A stretch of DNA of 64,000 nucleotides from Blastococcus saxobsidens (lineage in GTDB: Bacteria; Actinomycetota; Actinomycetes; Mycobacteriales; Geodermatophilaceae): the NCBI RefSeq assembly GCF_002938435.1, contig NZ_POQT01000018.1, positions 1 to 64,000 of the forward strand, given 5' to 3'. The notes under the pieces were generated by a model. It worked only from the letters and a program-made list of their open reading frames with translations, searched no databases and had not been told where the DNA came from. Made by a program: the position numbers and the translations under genes. Of the stretch, positions 44,925 to 52,409 are shown one piece after another; positions within the stretch are counted from its first letter, which is position 1, and each line of letters opens with the position of its first letter.

Positions 44925-46778
44925 TCAGGTCCTGGCGTCGCTCCCCGGCACGGGGGCCGGCGTGGTGCCGGAGAGGGCCCGGGAGTCCTTGCCGCCGCGC
45001 TTGGCGCTGTACATGGCGGTGTCGGCCCGGTGCAGGAGCTCCTCGGCGGTGCAGCCGGGACCGGCCAGGGCGCCGCCGACGCTGGCCGTCACCGTCACGG
45101 GCCGGCCGGCGAGCTGCACCGGGAGGCGGACGGCGGCCAGCAGCCGGTCGGCGACGTCGCGGAGCCGGTCGGCGTCGGCGTCCATGAGCAGGAGGGCGAA
45201 CTCGTCCCCGCCCAGCCGGGCGACGACGTCGTCGCCGCGGACGTCCGCGGAGAGCCGGCCGGCGACGGCGAGCAGCAGCTCGTCGCCGGCCGCATGCCCC
45301 AGCGTGTCGTTGATGCTCTTGAAGTCGTCGACGTCGACGAAGAGGACCGCCGGCGGGGCCGCCGGGTCGGCGTCCGCGGTCGCGGCCACCAGCCGGTCGT
45401 TGAATGCCGTGCGGTTGAGCAGACCGGTCAGCGGATCGGTGGTCGCCTGGCGGCGCAGCTCGTCCTCGAAGAGCTTGCGGTCGGTGATCTCCCGGATGTT
45501 GACCACCCAGCCCTCGATGCCGGCGGCGTCGACCCGGCCGCTGATCCGCATCTCGACCCAGCGTGCGTTGCCGGAGCTGTGCTGGACCCGGATGTCGGTG
45601 TCGGTGAAGCCGCCGGTGGCCGGGCCGGCGGACGCTACGACGGCGCGCAGCCGCGCCTGGTCCCGCGGATCGGCGAGGGTGATCGCCTCGCGGCCGACGT
45701 AGTAGGAGGCGGGCCGGCCGAGCAGCGACTCCACGGCGGGGCTCATGTAGGAAATCGTGCCGTCGGAGGCGATGATCGAGATGACGTCGGCGGAGTTGGC
45801 CAGCAGGAGCTCCAGCCGTGTCTGGCTGGCGTCCAGGGCGACGCGGATCCGCTCGCGTTCCCGGTCCAGCGCCATGAGGCGCCACAGGGCGAGGCCGGTG
45901 AGCGTCGCGCTGCCGATGCCGAGCACGTAGCCGATCCCGCCGCGGCCGAGGGTCCAGAGGATCAGCAGGGCCGGGCTGACCAGGAGCGCAGCGCCCAGAC
46001 CGAGGACCCGGCTGCCGGTGTCCTCGTGCACGGACGAGGGCGGCTCGCCCATCGTCGCGACGGCGGGGTGCCGTCCGGCGAGGCAGAGCGCCGCCACGGC
46101 CAGCAGCGGCAGGGGGTCCAGGAGGGGTGCGTCGCGCAGGGCCGTGTCACCCAGGATGCGGCCGCCGTACCCGATGACGGTGAACACGCCGGCGACCAGG
46201 AAGGCCATGGTGGTGACCGACCGGCCGCCCCGCGACATGGCGAGCGGTACGCAGACGAAGAGCAGCACGACGGTGACGAGCGGCGTGCCGATGTCGACCT
46301 CGACCAGGTCGACCGACATCGAGCGCCGGTCCCCGCCGACAGCCAGGATGGCCAGGCCGGCGGCCAGCAGCAGCGTGGCGGTGTCGATCCAGCTGCTCCA
46401 GTCCCGGCGACGCCGGCCGCTCCGGATCACTCCGAGGGCGCCGACCACGAGGGCCGCGTAGGCGGCGACGTCCAGCAACGACTCCACGGCCGACGACGGT
46501 CCGGGTGCGATCCCGCTGAGCGCGACGACCTCCGCGACGCAGCTCGCGGCGAAGAAGCCGAGGCCGGCACCGATGGCGCGCCAGGCGACGACGAGCCGGG
46601 TGCGGTGCCGACGAAGCGCGCACAGGACGGCGGAGGTGCCGAGTCCGAACAGGACGACCTCGGCGGCGGGCCGCCACGGCCCGGCAGGGACCACGGTCAC
46701 GATGACGGCGACGACCAGCACGGCGAGCGCCGTGTGCAGCCAGGCAGCACGGGCGATCGGAGGGGTGTGGCCGGTCAC
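44925..46778 (-). CDS. Membrane-bound PAS-GGDEF diguanylate cyclase
   Basis: 617 residues. About eight to ten membrane helices fill the first ~305 residues (e.g. ALAVLVVAVIVTVVPAG, LLDVAAYAALVVGALGVI, LLVSPALLILWTLG), as in MASE/7TM-type sensor modules. A PAS with PAC follows (about 320-440; SADVISIIASDGTISYMSPAVESLLG), then GGDEF (about 445-605) with DPLTGLLNRTAF, FVDVDDFKSIND and an intact GGDEF at 523-527. It should make c-di-GMP in response to a membrane or cytosolic cue. No EAL domain. Confidence 0.9.
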   Translation of the reverse strand: MTGHTPPIARAAWLHTALAVLVVAVIVTVVPAGPWRPAAEVVLFGLGTSAVLCALRRHRTRLVVAWRAIGAGLGFFAASCVAEVVALSGIAPGPSSAVESLLDVAAYAALVVGALGVIRSGRRRRDWSSWIDTATLLLAAGLAILAVGGDRRSMSVDLVEVDIGTPLVTVVLLFVCVPLAMSRGGRSVTTMAFLVAGVFTVIGYGGRILGDTALRDAPLLDPLPLLAVAALCLAGRHPAVATMGEPPSSVHEDTGSRVLGLGAALLVSPALLILWTLGRGGIGYVLGIGSATLTGLALWRLMALDRERERIRVALDASQTRLELLLANSADVISIIASDGTISYMSPAVESLLGRPASYYVGREAITLADPRDQARLRAVVASAGPATGGFTDTDIRVQHSSGNARWVEMRISGRVDAAGIEGWVVNIREITDRKLFEDELRRQATTDPLTGLLNRTAFNDRLVAATADADPAAPPAVLFVDVDDFKSINDTLGHAAGDELLLAVAGRLSADVRGDDVVARLGGDEFALLLMDADADRLRDVADRLLAAVRLPVQLAGRPVTVTASVGGALAGPGCTAEELLHRADTAMYSAKRGGKDSRALSGTTPAPVPGSDART

Positions 46779-46843
46779 GAACCCCCATCGACCTGCAGGG
46801 ATGCAAACTTGACCGGTTCATCCCCCCGAGGGGTGCGCCCCGC

Positions 46844-47914
46844 TCAGGGCAGGACGGGCAGGTCGTCGGCGTGCAGGTCCGGGCGGACGCGGACGAAGCG
46901 CAACGGGTGCCGGAACACCCCGGCCTGGAGCGCGGCATCGGCACTGACCTCGACCACGGCGGTCGGCTCGACGCGGGTGAGCGGCACCGACAGCCGGCCG
47001 CCGCCGAAGCGGCCCGTCCCGATGCGCTCGGGCCAGGGGTGGTCGTCCGCCGCGGGGCGCAGCACACCGGCCAGCTCCGCGGACTGCTCCGGTGTCAGCG
47101 GGCTGGTGCGGCCGACCACCACGAGCTCGCCGCCCCGGTACTGCCCGGCCACCAGCTGGCCGGGGCGTCCGATCGGGCCGATGACGCCCCCGGCGAGCAC
47201 CTCGGTGGTCTCCCAGCTCTTCACCTTCAGCCAGTCGCGGCGACCCGGTGCGTAGCGGGTGGCGGCGCCCTTGACCACCAGCCCCTCGACCCCCGCGGGA
47301 CGGAAGTCGTCGAACCACCGCCGGGCCTCGACCGGATCGGCGGTCACCGGCGAGAGCTGCATCGGCGGCGCCCAGCGGGCGGCCAGGCCCTCCAGGCCCG
47401 CGCGGCGCCGGGCGAAGGTGCTCCGGCGGAGGTCCTCACCACCGGTGGCCAGCAGGTCGAAGGCGACGTAGGACGCCGGCGCGGCGGCCACCTGGGCGGC
47501 GATGCGACCGGCGGCGGTCACCATGCGGCGCTGCAGCAGCCCGAAGTCCAGCCGGTCGTCGTGCCAGATGACGACCTCGCCGTCGACGACGGAGCCGGGG
47601 GGCAGCTGGGCGACCGCGGCGGCGGCGAGGTCGGGGAACCGGTCGGTGAGGTCACGCCCCTGCTTGGACCACAGCCGGGTGGAGCTGCGGTCGCGCACGA
47701 TGACGAGCCGGTAGCCGTCCCACTTGGGTTCGTACCGGCAGCCACCGGACAGCGCCGTGGGCTGCGGGATCTCCCGCACCGGCTTGGCCAGCTGCACCGC
47801 GACCGGGCCGGCCAGCTCCGGTGGCAGCGCGGGCAGACCCGGGACGGACAGAGGCACCCGCCCAGCCTGCTCGGTCCCGCCCGGAGTCGCAGCACAGGGC
47901 GCCGCGGCAGTCAC
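46844..47914 (-). CDS. ligC: ATP-dependent DNA ligase (LigC-type)
   Basis: 356 residues: nucleotidyltransferase domain (about 40-230) with adenylation lysine K64 in EPKWDGYR, motif III SYVAFDLLA, motif IV VEGLVVKG and motif V DWLKVKSW, then an OB-fold domain (about 240-350). There is no Ku, polymerase or nuclease domain. In actinobacteria LigC is an accessory ligase that works in base excision repair or end joining. No ku gene is nearby. Motif I with Trp-Asp-Gly-Tyr-Arg is standard. Confidence 0.92.
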   Translation of the reverse strand: MTAAAPCAATPGGTEQAGRVPLSVPGLPALPPELAGPVAVQLAKPVREIPQPTALSGGCRYEPKWDGYRLVIVRDRSSTRLWSKQGRDLTDRFPDLAAAAVAQLPPGSVVDGEVVIWHDDRLDFGLLQRRMVTAAGRIAAQVAAAPASYVAFDLLATGGEDLRRSTFARRRAGLEGLAARWAPPMQLSPVTADPVEARRWFDDFRPAGVEGLVVKGAATRYAPGRRDWLKVKSWETTEVLAGGVIGPIGRPGQLVAGQYRGGELVVVGRTSPLTPEQSAELAGVLRPAADDHPWPERIGTGRFGGGRLSVPLTRVEPTAVVEVSADAALQAGVFRHPLRFVRVRPDLHADDLPVLP

Positions 47915-47950
47915 CCGTTCGCGCTCCGTGACACGCGGAGGGAGAGGTGA

Positions 47951-48331
47951 TCAGCCCAGTCGGCCGGCCAGGTCCGCGGCGAACCCCTCCGCGATCGACA
48001 GCTGCTCGCGCAGGGCGTGCACCCGGGCGGTGGCCGCCTCGTGGAACATCCGCAGCCGGTCGGCCAGCGCGGCGTCGCCGGGGCGTTCGGCCAGCTCGGC
48101 GAGAAGTCCGAGCAGCTCCTCCATCTCCTCCAGCGAGAAGCCGAGCGGCTTCATCCGCTTGATGACCTCGAGCCGGGCGACGTCGTCGTCGCTGTAGAGC
48201 CGGAAGCCGCCGTCGCTGCGGGTGGTGGGCCGGACCAGCCCGTTCTCCTCGTAGAACCGGATGGTCCGCAGGCTCAGGCCGGTGCGCTCGGCGACCTGGC
48301 CGATCTGCAGCAGGCCGGTGCGGGCGGCCAT
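47951..48331 (-). CDS. MerR-family transcriptional regulator
   Basis: 126 residues. The winged HTH has QIGQVAERTGLSLRTIRFYEENGLV and GGFRLYSDDDVARLEVI, followed by a dimerising coiled coil. There is no metal-binding cysteine cluster, so metals are unlikely ligands. ATG overlaps the SulP stop (ATGA), so the regulator is the second gene of the sulP operon. A MerR-type inverted repeat precedes sulP (49894-49914), pointing to autoregulation of the pair. Confidence 0.9.
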   Translation of the reverse strand: MAARTGLLQIGQVAERTGLSLRTIRFYEENGLVRPTTRSDGGFRLYSDDDVARLEVIKRMKPLGFSLEEMEELLGLLAELAERPGDAALADRLRMFHEAATARVHALREQLSIAEGFAADLAGRLG

Positions 48332-49806
48332 CAGTGGCCCGCCCCGAGCTGCCCGGAGTGCCGCTCGAACCGGCTGAGCGAGTGCTCGTCGAGGCCGACG
48401 ATCTCCACGGACTTCCCGCGGGTGGCGTACTTGTGCGTGATGGCGTCCAGCACCGCGACCGTCGAGGCGTCCCACACCTGGGCGCCGGAGAGGTCGATGA
48501 CCACGTGCTCCGGGTCGTCGGCGTACTCGAACTGGGTGTACAGGTCGTTGCTCGAGGCGAAGAAGAGCGCGCCGTCCACGGTGTAGCGCGCGGTGCCGCC
48601 CTCGACCACCCGGTCCACGTCGACCAGGTGCGCGATCCGCTGGGCGAAGAGGACGCAGGCCACCAGCACGCCCACGCCCACACCGATCGCCAGGTTGTGG
48701 GTGATCAGCGTGACCGCGACCGTCGAGAGCATCACGGTGGTCTCGCTCTTCGGCATCCGGTGGATGGTCCGCAGGCTGTGCCAGTCGAAGGTCGCGATGG
48801 ACACGAAGACCATGACGGCGACGAGGGCGGCCATCGGGATGATGCTCACGATGTCGCCGAGGGCCACGACGAGGACCAGCAGGAAGACGCCGGCCAGGAA
48901 GGTCGACAGCCGGGTCCGGGCGCCGGACGCCTTCACGTTGATCATCGTCTGGCCGATCATGGCGCAGCCGCCCATGCCGCCGAAGAAGCCCGAGGCCATG
49001 TTCGCCACACCCTGCCCCCAGGACTCGCGGGTCTTGTCCGAGTGCGTGTCGGTGATGTCGTCGACGAGCTTGGCCGTCATCAGCGACTCCATGAGCCCGA
49101 CGAAGGCGACGCCGAGGGCGTAGGGGGCGATGACGCCCAGCGTCTCGGCGGTGAAGGGCACGTCGGGCAGCAGGAAGAACGGCAGGCTGTCGGGCAGCTC
49201 GCCCTCGCCGCCGACGTCGGGCAGCTCCCAGCCGCCCGTCACGGTGAGCGCGGTCAGCACGATGATCGCTACCAGGGGTGCGGGGACGGCGCTGGTCAGC
49301 CGGGGGAGCAGGAAGATGATGGCCAGCCCGGCGGCGACCATCGGGTAGACCAGCCACGGCACGCCGATCAGCTGCGGGAACTGCGCGCTGAAGATCAGGA
49401 TCGCCAGCGCGTTGACGAACCCCACCATGACGCTGCGCGGGATGAACCGCATGAGCCGGGCGACGCCGGCGGCGGCCAGCAGGATCTGGAAGATCCCACC
49501 CAGGATGACCGCGGCGAACAGGTACTGGACGCCGTACTCCAGCGCGAGCGGGGCGACGACCAGGGCGATCGCACCCGTCGCCGCGGTGATCATCGCCGGT
49601 CGGCCGCCGGTGAAGGCGATGACCACCGCCATGACGAAGGAGGAGAACAGGCCCACCCGCGGGTCGACCCCGGCGAGGATCGAGAAGCTGATGGCCTCGG
49701 GGATGAGCGCCAGGGCGACCACGAGGCCGGCCAGCACCTCGGTGCGGGCGACCCCCGGGTTCAGCCAGGACGGGCGGGCAGGGCGGAGCGCAGGCAGGAC
49801 GGACAT
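48331..49806 (-). CDS. SulP-family anion transporter with STAS domain
   Basis: 491 residues from ATG 49806 (the frame extends to 49878 with a non-hydrophobic basic stretch). The SulP core shows VVALALIPEAISFSILAGVDP, FTGGRPAMITAATGA, GGMGGCAMIGQTMINVKASG and 10-14 helices; a C-terminal STAS domain (about 395-485) has DLSGAQVWDASTVAVLDAI. SulP proteins carry sulfate or bicarbonate; the GGMGG...GQT.IN signature is seen in bacterial bicarbonate (BicA-like) and sulfate members alike, so the anion is open. It is co-regulated with a MerR gene. Confidence 0.9.
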   Translation of the reverse strand: MSVLPALRPARPSWLNPGVARTEVLAGLVVALALIPEAISFSILAGVDPRVGLFSSFVMAVVIAFTGGRPAMITAATGAIALVVAPLALEYGVQYLFAAVILGGIFQILLAAAGVARLMRFIPRSVMVGFVNALAILIFSAQFPQLIGVPWLVYPMVAAGLAIIFLLPRLTSAVPAPLVAIIVLTALTVTGGWELPDVGGEGELPDSLPFFLLPDVPFTAETLGVIAPYALGVAFVGLMESLMTAKLVDDITDTHSDKTRESWGQGVANMASGFFGGMGGCAMIGQTMINVKASGARTRLSTFLAGVFLLVLVVALGDIVSIIPMAALVAVMVFVSIATFDWHSLRTIHRMPKSETTVMLSTVAVTLITHNLAIGVGVGVLVACVLFAQRIAHLVDVDRVVEGGTARYTVDGALFFASSNDLYTQFEYADDPEHVVIDLSGAQVWDASTVAVLDAITHKYATRGKSVEIVGLDEHSLSRFERHSGQLGAGH

Positions 49807-49893
49807 GCTCCCGTTTCGGGTGGAGGGCTGGTGGCGACTCCCCGTGCGTCGGGCGCGGGGGCGCGGATCACGGTCCATGCTGCCGCAGACCCG

Positions 49894-49914
49894 ACTCTCA
49901 CGTAAGAGGAGAGT
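49894..49914. promoter_or_regulatory. MerR-type inverted repeat upstream of sulP-merR
   Basis: ACTCTC and GAGAGT flank a 9-bp spacer holding CGTAAGAG, a dyad shaped like MerR operators. It lies 88 bp upstream of the sulP ATG and 35 bp upstream of the divergent DUF1992 gene. The linked MerR regulator is the obvious candidate to bind it. Confidence 0.55.
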
Positions 49915-49948
49915 GCAGAGTTCCCGGTCACTCGTACCGTGGAGGGCG

Positions 49949-50455
49949 ATGACCGAGCGGAAGCCGCCGGGAGTCTCGTACGAGACCTGGGTGGAGCACC
50001 AGATCGCCCGCGGGCAGGCCCGCGGCGACTTCGAGAACCTGTCCGGGGCCGGCCGGCCGCTGCCCCGCGAGGCGCTGTCGGAGAACGCCTACGACTGGGC
50101 CGTCGCCAAGGCGCGGCGCGAGGGCGTCGAGACCGCGGCCATGCTGCCTCCGGGCCTCGCGCTGCGCCGTGAGCGCGACGAGCTGCCCGGGCGCGCCGCC
50201 CGGCTCACCTCCGAGGCCGAGGTCCGGGGGCTGGCCGAGGACTACAACGCGCGGGTGGAGGCCTTGTGGCGCCGTCCCGCGGAGAGCCGGTGGGCCCCGG
50301 TGCCCGGCCTGGCCGACGTCGACGCGCTGCTGGACGGCTGGCGACGGGACCGTCCACCGGCGCCACCGGCGATCGCGCCGCAGGTGGAGGTGGTCCCGCC
50401 GGCGGGTCGCCTCTCCCGCCTGGCGGCGCGGCTGCGCCGCCGTCGTCCGGCCTGA
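49949..50455 (+). CDS. DUF1992 (DnaJ-homologue subfamily C28-like) protein
   Basis: 168 residues. YETWVEHQIARGQARGDFENLSGAGRPLP is split here as YETWVEHQIARGQARG and DFENLSGAGRPLP; these plus DYNARVEALWRR are the DUF1992 signature. The domain occurs alone in bacteria and in DNAJC28 in animals; its role is unknown. TACCGT lies 8 nt before the ATG, which follows GGAGGG. The C-terminal ~40 residues are Pro/Arg-rich. Confidence 0.85.
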   Translation: MTERKPPGVSYETWVEHQIARGQARGDFENLSGAGRPLPREALSENAYDWAVAKARREGVETAAMLPPGLALRRERDELPGRAARLTSEAEVRGLAEDYNARVEALWRRPAESRWAPVPGLADVDALLDGWRRDRPPAPPAIAPQVEVVPPAGRLSRLAARLRRRRPA

Positions 50456-50463
50456 CCGGCGGG

Positions 50464-50592
50464 TCAGTCCTCCGCGTCCTCCTGCTCGTGCGCGGCGAGC
50501 TCGCGGGTGGCCATGCCGCCGGAGCCACCCTCGTCGTGCTGGCCCGGGTGGAGGTTGATGGGCTGGTCGTCGTCCTCGCGTGGCTCGGTCAC
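50464..50592 (-). CDS. Small acidic protein (42 residues), unknown
   Basis: Starts at GTG 50592 (VTEPREDDDQPINLHPGQHD) and ends EEQED-like (HEQEDAED). CACGCT lies 6 nt upstream of the GTG, the same leaderless geometry as confirmed genes, which is the main reason to call it. Hydrophilic, no Cys, no membrane segment. It is too short to classify. Confidence 0.45.
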   Translation of the reverse strand: MTEPREDDDQPINLHPGQHDEGGSGGMATRELAAHEQEDAED

Positions 50593-50729
50593 GGCCCGAG
50601 CGTGCCTCTGTGCCGGGTGCCGCGCAGGTCGGGAGGTCCCTGGTCGCCCCGTGCCGTCCGCCCGGAGCGAACGAGGGCCTGCCTGCCGATCGGCGGGGTA
50701 GGGGAGCGGTCCGCCACGAAGGAGGCACC

Positions 50730-50906
50730 ATGACCGAGACACCGGGCACCGACCGCGACGAGGCCAGGGAGAACGTCCGCGACGAGACCCCGCTGGTCCC
50801 CGAGGACGTCGAGGGGGCCGGCGACGACGTCCGGCCACAGGGGGACGAGGGCGTGACGGGCGACGACGCCAAGCCCTCGGCGGGCGACACCGAGCTCGGC
50901 ACCTGA
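50730..50906 (+). CDS. Small acidic hydrophilic protein (58 residues), unknown
   Basis: ATG 50730 follows a near-perfect ribosome site, AAGGAGG with 5-nt spacing. The protein (MTETPGTDRDEARENVRDE to GDTELGT) is rich in Asp, Glu and Gly, without Cys or Trp, and should be disordered. Such proteins are often stress-induced in actinobacteria, but nothing in the sequence proves it. Confidence 0.65.
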   Translation: MTETPGTDRDEARENVRDETPLVPEDVEGAGDDVRPQGDEGVTGDDAKPSAGDTELGT

Positions 50907-50966
50907 CCCGCCGGCGGTCGGTTCCGCCGCCCCGGGGGGTGACCTCCGGGGCGGCGGCGGAGCCGG

Positions 50967-51482
50967 TCAGGCGCGGGGCGCCCGGCCCGCCTGCTGCATG
51001 CGCCACCCGTAGCGGGTCAGCCCTCGCGGCTTGTGGACCGACAGCACGACGGCGCCCAGCAGCACCACCAGCGCTCCCAGGCTGTGGACGAGCGGTGAGC
51101 TGCTGAGCGGTACCGCCGACCCGTCGGCGATCCGGGCCGTGGCGGCGAGCCGGCCCAGCGTTCCCGTGTAGAGCAGCAGCACCCCGGTGGCGAGGACCGT
51201 CAGGACCAGCTTGACCACGACCCACCAGTGGCGGACCAGGCCCCACGGGGTGAGCAGTGACTGGAGGACGCCGCTGACCAGCGAGGCGACCGCGAGCGGG
51301 ACGAGCACCCACCAGCCGATCCGGTCGAGGACGAGGTAGCCGGCTCGGACCAGCTGGGCGTCGGACGAACCGGCGACCACGGCGCTCAGGGCGACCGCGA
51401 CCACCACGGCGCCCAGCCAGCCGACCGACGAGGTGACGTGGAGCGTCAGGGTGGCCTTGCGCACGACGGGGGGCGCGGTCAC
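50967..51482 (-). CDS. Four-helix membrane protein (DUF2269-like)
   Basis: 171 residues with four helices: LHVTSSVGWLGAVVVAVALS, DRIGWWVLVPLAVASLVSGVL, WWVVVKLVLTVLATGVLLLY and SLGALVVLLGAVVLSV. The His/Trp arrangement (LHVTSSVGWLG and LVRHWWVVVK) resembles small cytochrome b-like or copper-resistance D-like membrane proteins. GTG 51482 overlaps the stop of the small upstream gene. The two lie divergent to a TetR gene, so TetR probably controls them. Confidence 0.7.
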   Translation of the reverse strand: MTAPPVVRKATLTLHVTSSVGWLGAVVVAVALSAVVAGSSDAQLVRAGYLVLDRIGWWVLVPLAVASLVSGVLQSLLTPWGLVRHWWVVVKLVLTVLATGVLLLYTGTLGRLAATARIADGSAVPLSSSPLVHSLGALVVLLGAVVLSVHKPRGLTRYGWRMQQAGRAPRA

Positions 51483-51628
51483 GAATGGAGACCGGGACCG
51501 TGGTCCACGCCGAGGAGTGCTCCGGCGAGCAGGAGCAGCAGCAGGAGCCCGGCCACCACGGCCAGCGCCACCACCCACCGGGGCGTGCGCGGTGGGCCCC
51601 CGTGCTGCGGAGCGTTCCGGATGACCAT
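51479..51628 (-). CDS. Short single-helix membrane peptide (49 residues)
   Basis: MVIRNAPQHGGPPRTPRW is followed by one membrane helix (VVALAVVAGLLLLLLLAGALL) and a His-containing tail, DHGPGLHS. It overlaps the next gene by 4 bp (GTGA), so it is translated ahead of the four-helix protein. A palindromic operator lies 9 bp upstream of its ATG. Confidence 0.6.
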   Translation of the reverse strand: MVIRNAPQHGGPPRTPRWVVALAVVAGLLLLLLLAGALLGVDHGPGLHS

Positions 51629-51636
51629 GACGGGAA

Positions 51637-51653
51637 CGATACAACGTGTCTCG
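51637..51653. promoter_or_regulatory. Putative TetR operator
   Basis: CGATACAACGTGTCTCG is an imperfect palindrome (CGA-ACA-NNN-TGT-TCG pattern, 13 of 17 positions symmetric). It lies between the divergent tetR and small membrane peptide genes, 6 bp from the tetR -10 box, an ideal place for autorepression. Confidence 0.6.
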
Positions 51654-51658
51654 ATGAA

Positions 51659-51664
51659 TAGGAT
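51659..51664 (+). promoter_or_regulatory. -10 box TAGGAT of the tetR gene (leaderless)
   Basis: TAGGAT, 6 nt, ATG 51671. An in-frame GTG at 51665 is excluded by this geometry. Confidence 0.5.
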
Positions 51665-51670
51665 GTGCCC

Positions 51671-52240
51671 ATGCCGCGACTCCGGGAGGGCACGCTCGCC
51701 GCGCACCGGTCCGTGGTGCAGGCCGCGATCCTGGACGCGACCGGGGCCCTGGTGGCCCGCGGCGGGCTGCGTGCGGTCACGATGTCGCAGGTGGCCGCGG
51801 ACGCGGGCATCGGCCGGGCGACGCTGTACCGGTACTTCCCGGACGTCGACGCGCTGCTGCACGCCTGGCACGAACGGCGGCTCGGGCAGCACCTGCACGA
51901 ACTGGCCGGACTGCGGCGCGCCGGCGGGCCGGCGCTGGACCGGCTGGCCGCGGTCCTGCAGGCCTTCGGCTCCATCCGGCACCGGCACCCGGGCGTCGGC
52001 GACGCGGCTCCCCTGCACGGCGGTGCGGCCGTGACGCGGGCGCACGGGCACGTGCGCGAGATGGTCCACGGGCTCGTCTCCGCGGCGGCCGCCGACGGCG
52101 CCGTCCGGACGGACGTGCCTCCGGCGGAGCTCGCGGCCTACTGCCTCGCGTCGCTGGACGCGGCAGCGGAGCTGGGCTCGGGAGAGGCGGTCGAGCGCCT
52201 GGTCGCGGTGACGCTCGACGGGCTCCGGCCGCGGGGGTGA
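51671..52240 (+). CDS. TetR-family transcriptional regulator
   Basis: 189 residues. The N-terminal HTH is VVQAAILDATGALVARGG, VTMSQVAADAGIGRATLYRYF and PDVDALLHAW; the C-terminal ligand domain is Ala/Leu-rich with LAAYCLASLDAAAELG. It is divergent from the 49- and 171-residue membrane protein genes, with a palindrome between them. A local repressor of that pair is the natural reading; the ligand is unknown. Confidence 0.9.
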   Translation: MPRLREGTLAAHRSVVQAAILDATGALVARGGLRAVTMSQVAADAGIGRATLYRYFPDVDALLHAWHERRLGQHLHELAGLRRAGGPALDRLAAVLQAFGSIRHRHPGVGDAAPLHGGAAVTRAHGHVREMVHGLVSAAAADGAVRTDVPPAELAAYCLASLDAAAELGSGEAVERLVAVTLDGLRPRG

Positions 52241-52396
52241 CCGGCGCCGCGGTCAGGAGCTGCGGACGGCGAAGTGGTGAGGGCGAACAGGGCGATGCTC
52301 ACCCGGGCGAGCGCCGGCGGCATGGGTGCGACGGTAGCGACGCCGGGCTGCCGGGCGAGCCATCCGCCCGCCCGCGCGCTTCGGTGCCGACCTCCC

Positions 52397-52402
52397 TACG
52401 GT
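52397..52402 (+). promoter_or_regulatory. -10 box TACGGT of the selenoprotein gene
   Basis: TACGGT ends 7 nt before ATG 52410; the intervening GGAGGTC also resembles a ribosome site but is only 2 nt from the ATG. It sets the start 26 codons ahead of the TAG, showing that the region before the TAG is meant to be translated. Confidence 0.5.
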
Positions 52403-52409
52403 GGAGGTC

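Noticed and set aside
52138-52323. 61-codon minus-strand ORF overlapping tetR, with TACCGT 7 nt before its ATG
   Set aside because: The box is suggestive, but the protein overlaps the tetR coding end and turns to low-complexity Ser/Arg; I could not support it.
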